This document shows positions 1 through 5,853 of a stretch of DNA of 11,646 nucleotides, one piece after another. This DNA is from Acidobacteriota bacterium. GTDB lineage: Bacteria > Acidobacteriota > UBA6911 > RPQK01 > JAPXNP01. Position 1 is the stretch's first letter, and each line of letters begins with the position of its first letter. The position numbers and the translations under genes were made by a program. Location: the NCBI GenBank assembly GCA_030614585.1, contig JAUWTT010000067.1, positions 1 to 11,646 of the forward strand, given 5' to 3'. The notes below the pieces were generated by a model. The model was given only the letters and a program-made list of their open reading frames with translations, was not told where the DNA came from and did no database searches.

Positions 1-1407
1 AACCTCCAGATTCTTGTTATCGTAGCGTAGAGCGAAGCTGAGAAGCCAACGATCCTCCAACCCACCCGCCTCCCACCCAGCCTGTTCAAAAAACGAGACC
101 GCCCACGAATCGTTCTCATACTTGGGAAGTAGCTCCCCCAGGGCAAGAGGCGTATTCTCCTCAGCCACGATTTGTACAGCGATCGACCCTCGCAGCACTC
201 CGGAGCGCCTGTGGTGGAAACGAGCATCAAAGACCGTGTTGTCGAGATCCAGATGTACGGAAGGCTTCCCTCCCAGCGCAGCAGGAAAAGCCTTGCGGAT
301 GTTGTTCTGGTAGCCTAATGCGAACTCGAAGTTTCCCACCTTCGTGGGAACAAAAGTATCAACTGCAATCAGATCGTTGTTTAGATCGACTCGAAAGTCC
401 TTCGGCCGAAAGAAGCCGAGGTTGTTCTGCCAGTGATTCCAACGAATCCGGGCACTTCCCCGAGAACCCGTGAAGCCGACCGTTACATCACCATTCGTCT
501 GATCAAAGTCGGTGTTATCAAGCCTCGCGGTCGGCGTGTGAATATCTCCGAAGGACCGGCGAAACAATGAACCTCTCCAGCCAAAGCCCCCGACTGCACC
601 CTCCAATCGCATGTAACCGGTACCGCCATCTGTGTTGCCGGCGTAGCCGCCATACAGCTCACCGTGGACGACGGCCCGGGCACCCTCTGCGGTGGGTAGC
701 GGTGGTTGAATCAGATTGACTACACCTCCCATGGCATTGGCACCGAAGAGCACACTGGCCGGGCCACGAACAATCTCCACTCGTTCTGTTCCCAAAGCTT
801 CGACATTGGGTTGGTGACGGATGCCGAACTGCTGGTCACTGGTCGGAAAGCCATCGTTCAAAACCCGGATGCGATTCCCGGTAAGTCCTCGAATCACAGG
901 CTTTGAGGCGGAATCCCCGGTGTAGGCAGTTCGGACTCCGGGCACGCTTCCTGCCAAACGTGCCACGGAACCGTCAGATGAAACCCTAATCCTACTGTCG
1001 TCTAGCACGTCAATCTGCTGGGGGATTCGCAACGGTTCATCCACCCAAGGGGTTGCCGACACTGTGATCTCGTCCTGGAATTGATATCCAGGGACCAGAG
1101 CAACTCGAATGTCGCCAGAGTCGGGGACATTGACCAACAGGTGCTCGGCTCCATATCCCGCACGATGCACACAAAGAGTGAAATCTCCCTGAGGCATACC
1201 TGGGAACTTGAACCTGCCTTCGTCATCACTCCGGGCCTTGCGCCCCAGTTCGATCACCCTCACAAGAGCCCCTTCCACGGGCGTTTTGGAAGACGTGTCA
1301 ACTATGACCCCGGTCAGGCACTGACTGTCACCTGGCAAACTCCCGGATAGCGCGCAGGACATCATAAAGAGGCCGGATCCCAGGAATAATAGGAGTCGTT
1401 CAGTCAC
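1..1407 (-). CDS. TonB-dependent outer-membrane receptor, N-terminal 469 residues (3' end beyond window)
   Basis: The frame is open from a GTG at 1407 to base 1 and is cut by the window edge. An AGAGG lies ten bases before the GTG, and translation gives a short charged start, a hydrophobic run (residues 5-22) and a likely signal cleavage region near residue 28. Residues about 30-105 resemble a carboxypeptidase-regulatory-like beta domain (TGVIVDTSSKTPVEGALVRV, then DDEGRFKFPGMPQGDF). A TonB-box-like DEITVSATP (112-120) leads into a plug domain with RGLTGNRIRVLNDG near 173-186 and the hallmark RVEIVRGPASVLFGANAMGG (209-228). The beta barrel begins after about 240. It should import a metal chelate or other scarce ligand across the outer membrane using TonB/ExbBD energy. 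The RVLNDG plug pattern recalls metal receptors of the ZnuD type, but the substrate is not decidable. Its start lies 16 bases from the DUF89 stop codon, so the two are probably co-transcribed. Confidence 0.95.
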   Translation of the reverse strand, partial: MTERLLLFLGSGLFMMSCALSGSLPGDSQCLTGVIVDTSSKTPVEGALVRVIELGRKARSDDEGRFKFPGMPQGDFTLCVHRAGYGAEHLLVNVPDSGDIRVALVPGYQFQDEITVSATPWVDEPLRIPQQIDVLDDSRIRVSSDGSVARLAGSVPGVRTAYTGDSASKPVIRGLTGNRIRVLNDGFPTSDQQFGIRHQPNVEALGTERVEIVRGPASVLFGANAMGGVVNLIQPPLPTAEGARAVVHGELYGGYAGNTDGGTGYMRLEGAVGGFGWRGSLFRRSFGDIHTPTARLDNTDFDQTNGDVTVGFTGSRGSARIRWNHWQNNLGFFRPKDFRVDLNNDLIAVDTFVPTKVGNFEFALGYQNNIRKAFPAALGGKPSVHLDLDNTVFDARFHHRRSGVLRGSIAVQIVAEENTPLALGELLPKYENDSWAVSFFEQAGWEAGGLEDRWLLSFALRYDNKNLEV

Positions 1408-1423
1408 TTCACAGCGCCTCTTT

Positions 1424-2290
1424 CTAACCTTCCGAGTGGTGGAGCGGCCCGCAGAGGGCCATGTCACCAATGTCGTAGCCAAGTTTCCTGGCAATGACCG
1501 TGCATTTCACATTGAGGAGAAAGAAGATCTCCTTCGTCACTTCGCTAAGACTCTCATAGTTACCCTGGCCTTTGGCGATCACCAGGTCAGCTTCTCTGAA
1601 CCGTTGCCGAAAGTCACGGCTGCAGTCGTCTAGAAGCGTGCCTGGGGCATCAGACCCGTTATCTATCACCTCGACGAGGGTAGTTAACCCCGCAACTTTG
1701 GCGTCAACCATCGTTGCGTCATTTATCACGGGGAAACCTCTCACGGAAACGGTGACTTTCTCATAGGGGAGTTGGTCAATTAAGAGTTTGTCAAAAAAGA
1801 TTTCTCCGGCGTTGTCACAGAGATAGAGAATTCTCCCTGCCTTCTCCACCGCCCTCCGAAACAATTCAAGATCTCCCCGCAGTGGCAGTTCCAAGCTATC
1901 CTGAATTGCGTTCTCGACGTCAGTTTCACACAGATGACTCTTGGCGGCTGAATCAATGATGTTACCCGCAATAGCGAGACGAACAGCGGTATCAAGCGGG
2001 TCGCGCGAGTCTTCAACGCGCGACTTCAAGCTCGGGTAAGATTTGAGGATAAGCTCATTAAACCGATCTTTTATCAGGCGATAGGGGTCCTCTTCGCCGA
2101 GGAGCGATCGGGCAAGCCTGTGCAAGATCTGGCCCATGGCCGGGGGTGACTGGGACAGGTCTATTCGGCTGATAGCCAGCAGCATTTCACGAAGCGTTTT
2201 TTCCTGCAGGGCTTCATCATCCGTTGTGTTTCGGACCAACTCCAAACCCTGACGAACGAAACAAGGAACACAGTCAAGATACATTCTCAT
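1424..2290 (-). CDS. DUF89 / ARMT1-like damage-control phosphatase
   Basis: A 288-residue protein of the DUF89 family (COG1578, the stand-alone archaeal/bacterial type). Family members are metal-dependent phosphatases proposed to remove damaged or surplus phospho-metabolites. Visible motifs are the N-terminal CVPC pair (C7, C10) typical of this subgroup, the metal-binding CDNAGE (158-163), VINDAT (189-194), DNGSDAPG (210-217) and AKGQGNYESL (239-248). Length and motif order are normal, so the protein should be active. The frame is open upstream to 2353, but the ATG at 2290 is preferred: it places the CxxC pair near the N-terminus as in relatives, has GGAAACGG just upstream, and overlaps the stop of the preceding small gene as ATGA, a sign of translational coupling. 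The TAG stop lies 16 bases before the TonB receptor start. Pairing a metal-dependent phosphatase with an outer-membrane receptor hints at metal or cofactor salvage, which is inference. Confidence 0.93.
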   Translation of the reverse strand: MRMYLDCVPCFVRQGLELVRNTTDDEALQEKTLREMLLAISRIDLSQSPPAMGQILHRLARSLLGEEDPYRLIKDRFNELILKSYPSLKSRVEDSRDPLDTAVRLAIAGNIIDSAAKSHLCETDVENAIQDSLELPLRGDLELFRRAVEKAGRILYLCDNAGEIFFDKLLIDQLPYEKVTVSVRGFPVINDATMVDAKVAGLTTLVEVIDNGSDAPGTLLDDCSRDFRQRFREADLVIAKGQGNYESLSEVTKEIFFLLNVKCTVIARKLGYDIGDMALCGPLHHSEG

Positions 2291-2400
2291 AACATGAACC
2301 GTTTCCAGGGCACACCTCGTTGCATGCATTTGGCTTGGGCCCATGCCACACAAAGACTATCCTGAATTCGTTTGCACCCAAGGATCGCTATCTTCGCCAT
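2287..2400 (-). CDS. 37-residue coupled small protein, possibly a truncated CGGC-domain N-terminus
   Basis: An ATG at 2400 preceded by GAAGGGA at six to seven bases opens a 37-codon frame ending in TGA at 2289-2287. The A of the DUF89 ATG sits just before this stop, giving the ATGA overlap seen between coupled genes. The product begins MAKIAILGCKRIQDSLC and carries three cysteines (C9, C17, C25). From memory, this start resembles that of CGGC-domain proteins (putative cysteine-metal proteins of more than 100 residues), but here the frame ends after 37 codons. It may be a gene truncated by deletion and kept as a leader that feeds ribosomes to DUF89, or a genuine small Cys protein. The good ribosome site and the exact overlap argue that it is translated; the family assignment is tentative. 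Confidence 0.6.
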   Translation of the reverse strand: MAKIAILGCKRIQDSLCVAWAQAKCMQRGVPWKRFML

Positions 2401-2550
2401 TGTTCATCCCTTCGTCTTACGCCTTTGCCCCGTTTTTCCGACGATGCTGCCAAGGATCGGCCGGCCAGAAATACCAACCACCTATCCTGCTATTGAAAAG
2501 GCAAGTTCCGTGCCGTAGGAAAGGTTCGCCCGTCGGCCGTCTAAGGATGG

Positions 2551-2570
2551 TGTGTTTGACGTCTTACACA
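2551..2570. promoter_or_regulatory. 20-base imperfect palindrome, candidate operator
   Basis: TGTGTTTGACGTCTTACACA is symmetric at 16 of 20 positions around a GACGTC centre. It lies about 150 bases upstream of the small gene and DUF89 on the minus strand and 465 bases upstream of the plus-strand cyclic-nucleotide-fold gene. Its TGTGT/ACACA ends resemble half-sites of dimeric regulators of the CRP or Rex kind, but spacing and sequence fit neither consensus. Which regulator binds, if any, cannot be told. Confidence 0.4.
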
Positions 2571-2727
2571 GAAGCAGAATGCCAAGCTGAGAACCGGAAT
2601 GACCGCAGATTATGGCTCAGAGCACCCTGGAAATGAATGAGCGAGGATTTGAGAAGGCACCTGTGTCAGAGATCCTGGTCTTAAAGGTTTGCAACTTTGG
2701 TTCGCAGGATGCAATCCCGAAAGTGCC

Positions 2728-2750
2728 AATCATTGCATCTTGCAACGATT
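2728..2750. other. Hairpin with 10-base arms
   Basis: AATCATTGCA and TGCAACGATT face each other across a three-base loop, with 9 of 10 positions paired. It lies mid-way in the divergent non-coding region. No T-run follows on either strand, so it is not an intrinsic terminator. It could be an operator or part of a transcribed structured leader of the rightward unit. Confidence 0.5.
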
Positions 2751-2778
2751 CAACCTGTAGTTTTCCTGACACTCCCAA

Positions 2779-2799
2779 CTGAAAGCTCTGTGCTTTCAG
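2779..2799. other. Perfect 8-base-pair hairpin
   Basis: CTGAAAGC and GCTTTCAG form a perfect stem around the loop TCTGT, only 28 bases after the previous hairpin. No T-run follows on either strand. It stands about 235 bases upstream of the cyclic-nucleotide-fold gene, and the two hairpins are the main visible structure in this otherwise non-coding stretch. Confidence 0.5.
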
Positions 2800-2932
2800 A
2801 GGAGAACTACTGGCTAGAATGCACCAATACCTGGCGAAACAGATCGTCATCGATACAAGAGGTCCGTGCCAGAAACTCGTCCTCCATCCATGGAATGGAA
2901 TTTGCTAGGAAAGGAGTTAGAACCTGGTAAAG

Positions 2933-3030
2933 CCTCCTCAAGCCGGTTTACGTGAGCCTGGTTCCGAGGAGCCCGGACCCCTGAATCAGGGAAACGGAAC
3001 GCACGGGACAGATTCAATCAAAAAGGAGGG
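2933..3030 (+). promoter_or_regulatory. Structured leader with competing pairings before the CNBD gene
   Basis: Three pairings are visible upstream of the AAGGAGGG ribosome site (3023-3030). GTTCCG (2961-2966) pairs with CGGAAC (2995-3000) and encloses CCCTG-AAT-CAGGG (2979-2991). CTCCTC (2934-2939) can pair with GAGGAG (2966-2971). CCTCC (2933-2937) is also complementary to the GGAGG core of the ribosome site, so it could sequester translation when not held by GAGGAG. This layout is typical of a regulated leader, but I do not recognise any named riboswitch class in it. Confidence 0.35.
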
Positions 3031-3034
3031 TCTA

Positions 3035-3502
3035 ATGAGTATCGCAAGCCTCAAGCGAGACGAAGTCTTCGAGTTCTTGCGTCCGGACCAAGTCGATGTA
3101 CTGAGTGACGCCGCACAACTGATCAGATTCAAGCCCGGTGACATCGTCTACCAGAAGGGCGAACCGGCCAAGGACATCTACATTGTTCTCAGCGGCAAGG
3201 TTTCGCTTCGGCTCCCCGGTGATCGCGGAGTCAACATCATGATCGACGAACTCACTCAAGGCGATATTTTCGGCTCATGTGTTTCCTTCTCTCTGGACTC
3301 CTACGTTTTGACTGCCCAGAGTACTGAAGACTGCGAGCTCTTGTGTATCCAGGCCTCTGTACTCAAGGAACTCCTTGAAGATGATCCCCGGATGGGTTAC
3401 GCGATCCAGTCAAAGATCTCTGAGATCTATTTTCGGAGATACGTGGAGGCAATGAACAAGCTGCAGGCAATCGTGATGAATATCCCACTCAGATACCACT
3501 AA
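3035..3502 (+). CDS. Stand-alone cyclic-nucleotide-binding-fold protein, no HTH
   Basis: A 155-residue protein with a very strong ribosome site (AAGGAGGG, four to five bases from the ATG). Residues about 10-115 form a CRP/cNMP-binding jelly roll: FLRPDQVDVLSDAAQLIRF, then KPGDIVYQKGEPAKDIYIVL, GKVSLRL and LTQGDIFG (73-80), followed by a C-helix-like stretch (110-145). The protein ends where the winged-helix DNA-binding domain of CRP/FNR regulators would begin, so it is not a classical transcription factor. The phosphate-binding cassette is degenerate: after GDIFG the usual Arg (CRP R82) is absent, the corresponding stretch reading SLDSYVLTAQ. Cyclic-nucleotide binding is therefore doubtful; it may sense another ligand or act as a protein partner. 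Three cysteines (C82, C100, C104) are noticeable. The next genes on the strand are the NifX-like and DUF5320 genes, about 220 bases on, so a joint role is possible but unproven. Confidence 0.88.
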   Translation: MSIASLKRDEVFEFLRPDQVDVLSDAAQLIRFKPGDIVYQKGEPAKDIYIVLSGKVSLRLPGDRGVNIMIDELTQGDIFGSCVSFSLDSYVLTAQSTEDCELLCIQASVLKELLEDDPRMGYAIQSKISEIYFRRYVEAMNKLQAIVMNIPLRYH

Positions 3503-3523
3503 CGCTTGGCTGCACAGTCCAAG

Positions 3524-3558
3524 CCCGAAGCTCGAAGCTCGAAATCCGAAGTTCGAAA
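3524..3558. repeat. Five tandem 7-base repeats (YYCGAAR)
   Basis: Five head-to-tail heptamers read CCCGAAG, CTCGAAG, CTCGAAA, TCCGAAG and TTCGAAA, starting 21 bases after the CNBD stop codon. Just before them CTTGG and CCAAG can form a small hairpin around a nine-base loop (from about 3505). The unit contains TTCGAA-like palindromic cores and looks like an intergenic repeat of the dispersed CGAAATCCGAA kind seen in several bacterial phyla (from memory). No coding frame is supported between 3503 and 3724. Confidence 0.7.
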
Positions 3559-3724
3559 CAAGCGATGCAGAAAGCGATAATTGGCAGAGTCCCAGCCTCG
3601 CGATTTGCGGTAGTGTGCAGGAACCCCTAAATCTCCACGATCACCTAATTACTTAATTATGAGTGGCTTATACAAAGAGGCGGGGCTGCACACTCTTTGG
3701 CAAGCCTCGTGCTGGGAGGAGGGT

Positions 3725-4207
3725 GTGAGAATAGCAATTCCAGTTTGGAAGGAACGGGTTTCCCCGGTGTTTGATGTGGCGAAACAGCTTCTCGTCATCG
3801 ACATCGAAGATTCGACGGAAGTCGCTCGGGCCCTCACGACGCTGACAGAAGACCAACTGACCGATCGCGCCCAGTACGTGGCTGATCTGGGCGTAGAGAT
3901 CCTGATCTGCGGGGCCATTTCCAGGTCTTTGGAACTAATCCTGGAAGCGAGAGCTGTTGGGGTGATTCCACACGTCTGTGGGACCACAGAGGCGATTCTG
4001 CGTGCTTTTCTGTGTGGCAGGATCAACGATGAGGGATTCTTGATGCCCGGCTGCAAGCTGCGGCGAAGAGATGGCCAGTCCCATTCTGATAAGAACAGAA
4101 ATCAACTGAAAGCGAGGAGTGGGTCCATGCGAATTGCGATAACCTCACAGGGGACTGATTTGACCAGCCAGTCCGAAGAAAGGAGTGACCAAGATGCCAG
4201 GACGTAA
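3725..4207 (+). CDS. NifX/NafY-type (COG1433) FeMo-cofactor-family protein with aberrant C-terminal extension
   Basis: The product starts MRIAIPVWKERVSPVFDVAK, the typical beginning of the dinitrogenase iron-molybdenum cofactor biosynthesis fold (PF02579). It continues with LLVIDIED, an RNase H-like body, ADLGVEILICGAISRSLELI (53-72) and a family-like end FLMPGCKLRRR (105-115). GTG at 3725 is chosen because GGGAGGAGG lies directly upstream and the product then begins with the family's first strand. The open frame extends to an ATG at 3659, but that would add 22 residues unlike the family. Relatives are usually about 110-125 residues; this one runs to 160 because no stop follows the natural end and the frame reads through into the start of a second NifX-like gene (from 4127). 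Small COG1433 proteins bind or carry metal clusters, often beside DUF5320 and Mrp/NBP35-type ATPases. No nitrogenase gene is in the window, so a role in nitrogen fixation is not implied. Confidence 0.88.
   Translation: MRIAIPVWKERVSPVFDVAKQLLVIDIEDSTEVARALTTLTEDQLTDRAQYVADLGVEILICGAISRSLELILEARAVGVIPHVCGTTEAILRAFLCGRINDEGFLMPGCKLRRRDGQSHSDKNRNQLKARSGSMRIAITSQGTDLTSQSEERSDQDART
4127..4207 (+). pseudogene. Remnant of a second COG1433 (NifX-like) gene, body deleted
   Basis: ATG at 4127 has a plausible ribosome site (GAGGAGTGGG at 4114-4123). It begins MRIAITSQGTDLTSQ, the characteristic opening of a different COG1433 subgroup (relatives read like MKIAVTSQGxDLxS). After these 15 codons the similarity ends abruptly and the frame continues through the ribosome site of the DUF5320 gene to a TAA at 4207. 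This is what a deletion of about 100 codons would leave, joining the gene start to the DNA just before DUF5320. The fragment is in frame with the upstream NifX-like gene and now forms its tail, so it may be translated twice, alone or as an extension. The deletion is inferred from sequence recognition without alignment. Confidence 0.55.
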
Positions 4208-4385
4208 TAGAACTGGACCTGAAGGGGCAGGGCCGAGAAGTGGCAGAGGCCTTGGACCTTGTGCGGATGAGAACAAATCGACTCAGGAGAATGCAGAAAA
4301 TCCTGATCAGCAATTAGAACGTCGCCCGCGGCGAATGGGCCGTGGCAGAGGGCGGGGACAGGGCCGCGGCCAGGGTCGGCAGTGA
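4194..4385 (+). CDS. DUF5320 family small Gly/Arg-rich protein
   Basis: A 63-residue protein beginning MPGRNRTGPEGAGPRSGRGL and then GPC, the signature start of DUF5320 proteins (typical form MPxGDGTGPxGxGPxTGRG). A linker rich in Asp, Glu, Asn and Gln follows, then a tail of RG repeats (residues 44-62). ATG 4194 is preferred over the in-frame GTG at 4185 because GAAAGGAG (4175-4182) is eleven bases from the ATG but only two from the GTG. Family function is unknown; such genes commonly accompany NifX-like proteins and Mrp-type ATPases, which suggests a part in iron-sulfur or metal-cofactor handling. The first codons overlap the end of the upstream open frame by 14 bases. Next comes a convergent gene, so any Mrp-type partner is missing here. 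Confidence 0.85.
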   Translation: MPGRNRTGPEGAGPRSGRGLGPCADENKSTQENAENPDQQLERRPRRMGRGRGRGQGRGQGRQ

Positions 4386-4506
4386 GCACAGCCGGATAGC
4401 AAGCTCAATTTCAACTGTCCGGAGCGAAGTTGCTTTCCGGAGGGCGCTGCGAACGGATCTGAACTAACCAGACAAGTGAACGCAGCGAACAGAAGAACCT
4501 AGACGA

Positions 4507-4556
4507 GGGCGTAAGGTAATCTCAGTGACCCGGTGGGAACAGCACCGATTACGCCC
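4507..4556. other. Nested hairpin between convergent genes
   Basis: GGGCGTAA (4507-4514) and TTACGCCC (4549-4556) form a perfect 8-pair outer stem, with an inner CGGTG/CACCG stem (4531-4535, 4543-4547). GTAATC (4516-4521) offers an alternative partner for GATTAC (4547-4552). It stands between the 3' ends of the DUF5320 and mreB genes, 22 bases past the mreB stop. No T-run follows on either strand, so any terminator role would not be of the standard intrinsic type. A second small inverted repeat, TCCGGA...TCCGGA, sits at about 4418-4441. Nothing else is seen between 4386 and 4577. Confidence 0.45.
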
Positions 4557-4577
4557 GAACAGAATCTCGGCGCACAA

Positions 4578-5603
4578 TCAGACTCCGCGAAGGCAGACTC
4601 GCTTAAGTAACGATTCTTCATTCAGAAGCTTGGCAGTTCCGCGAACAACGGAAAGTAGCGGGTCTTCAACAATTCGAATTGGAATGCCGACTTCCCTCTC
4701 AATTCGTCGATCGAAGCCCCTCAGCAATGCTCCACCGCCCGTCACGGCTATCCCACTTTCGGCGATGTCCCCGCAAAGTTCGGGGGGAGTTCTTTCCAAC
4801 ACAGTTTTGATTGAGCGAACAATGGATGAGACGGTTCGCGAGAGAGCCTCCTGGATCTCAAGGGACTCAACGGACAGCACCTTCGGCACCTGTTGGACCA
4901 GGTCTTTACCTTTAACGTCAGCCCTAATACTTTTCGGAAGTTTATCAGCAGACCCGATTTCCATCTTAACCTTCTCGGCAGTGGACTGCCCGATCAGTAG
5001 ATTGTATTTTCGGCGGATGTAATGGATGATTGCCTCATCCATGTGGTAGCCCCCCACCCGAACGGAACCTTTGCAAACGAAGCCACAAAGGCTTAGGACC
5101 GCGATTTCTGTTGTCCCTCCACCAATATCCACGATCATGGATCCGCGGGCCTCGGAAACGGGCAGGTCTGCCCCCAGTGCAGCCGCAATCGGTTCCTCCA
5201 CTAAGAAGACTTCACGAGCTCTCAGCGTCAAGGCCGCTTGCTTCACAGCCCTTCTTTCGACTTGAGTTGTCTCCGAGGGCACACAGATCACAATCCGTGA
5301 ACCGAAAATACTGACTCCCTTTGCTACCTTCCGAAGGAAGTACTTGAGCATTTCACTGGCCAGATCTAAATCCGCGATCACACCATTCTTGAGGGGGTAC
5401 ACTGCATCGATGTTGAAAGGAGTTCTGCCGAGCATTCCCCGGGCTTCTGCGCCGACGGCCTCGGTGCGCTTTGTCCTGGTGTTGACCACCACGATGGAGG
5501 GCTCATTGACCAGAAGACCCCGCTGTCTCTCATAGATGAGAGTGTTCGCTGTCCCCAGGTCGATCCCAAAATCAGCAGAACGTATTCTCAGAAGTGATCG
5601 CAT
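4578..5603 (-). CDS. mreB: MreB/Mbl-type actin homologue (rod-shape protein)
   Basis: 341 residues, the normal MreB length. It shows the actin-fold nucleotide site: phosphate-1 DFGIDLGTANTLIY (11-24), PSETTQVERRAVKQAA in subdomain IB, EEPIAAALGADLPV, phosphate-2 IVDIGGGTTEIAV and the adenosine motif GIAVTGGGALLRGF near the C-terminus. MreB polymerises under the inner membrane and guides elongation of the cell wall. The start ATG at 5603 has GGGAGG twelve bases upstream, and the short Arg-containing N-terminus (MRSLLRIRSADFG) fits. It stands alone: mreC, mreD, mrdA and rodA are not adjacent, so this may be an extra MreB/Mbl-like paralogue, although mreB is also found alone in some genomes. It diverges from the LysR-type gene across 250 bases. 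Confidence 0.95.
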   Translation of the reverse strand: MRSLLRIRSADFGIDLGTANTLIYERQRGLLVNEPSIVVVNTRTKRTEAVGAEARGMLGRTPFNIDAVYPLKNGVIADLDLASEMLKYFLRKVAKGVSIFGSRIVICVPSETTQVERRAVKQAALTLRAREVFLVEEPIAAALGADLPVSEARGSMIVDIGGGTTEIAVLSLCGFVCKGSVRVGGYHMDEAIIHYIRRKYNLLIGQSTAEKVKMEIGSADKLPKSIRADVKGKDLVQQVPKVLSVESLEIQEALSRTVSSIVRSIKTVLERTPPELCGDIAESGIAVTGGGALLRGFDRRIEREVGIPIRIVEDPLLSVVRGTAKLLNEESLLKRVCLRGV

Positions 5604-5805
5604 TTATCCCGACTGCCTCCCAGCTGACCAGATCTCCAAATTTCGGTGGTAGGCAGAATTCCTTTCCAAACCACACATTTGTCCACAATCCTATCTTGTC
5701 GTTCACCACTCTTTCAAATAGATTCTCGGTTATCTGGATCTCTTTTACACGGCTTAGAAGAAACCAAACGCCCAGAGCATTTCGAGCACAGTGTATAGAC
5801 AAAAC

Positions 5806-5846
5806 AGATATAAGCTGTCGAATAATAGATATCAGCTATGTATAAT
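5806..5846 (+). promoter_or_regulatory. Promoter and direct-repeat operator of the NhaR-like gene
   Basis: A perfect -10 box TATAAT (5841-5846) ends seven bases before the ATG at 5854, so transcription would start at or next to the start codon. Upstream are two direct repeats, AGATATAAGCT (5806-5816) and AGATATCAGCT (5827-5837), 10 of 11 identical and 21 bases (two helical turns) apart. The second lies in an imperfect palindrome ATAG-N7-CTAT (5825-5839) that satisfies the T-N11-A rule of LysR-type operators. The -35 region is weak (5818-5823). A LysR-type dimer at this site would overlap RNA polymerase, suggesting autorepression (inference). Confidence 0.55.
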
Positions 5847-5853
5847 ATGCTTG

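Noticed and set aside
2291..2353. Longer DUF89 start at 2353
   Set aside because: The added 21 residues are unlike the family and run over the coupled small gene; ATG 2290 has the ATGA overlap and places CxxC at the N-terminus.
2343..2930. Plus- and minus-strand open frames in the divergent region
   Set aside because: Composition is not protein-like, ribosome sites are lacking, and hairpins and a palindrome explain the region better. I looked for a cobalamin, TPP, Moco or c-di-GMP riboswitch on both strands and could not match the core motifs.
3659..3724. ATG 3659 as the NifX-like start
   Set aside because: The extra 22 residues do not resemble the family and there is no ribosome site, whereas GTG 3725 has GGGAGGAGG.
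4507..4556. Standard intrinsic terminator
   Set aside because: The stem is good but no T-run follows on either strand.
4525..5022. Long plus-strand open frame over mreB
   Set aside because: It is antisense to the conserved MreB motifs, has a Ser/Arg-rich shadow composition and no ribosome site.
5791..5853. GTG 5791 as the LysR start
   Set aside because: It would lie upstream of the -10 box and add residues absent from NhaR proteins.
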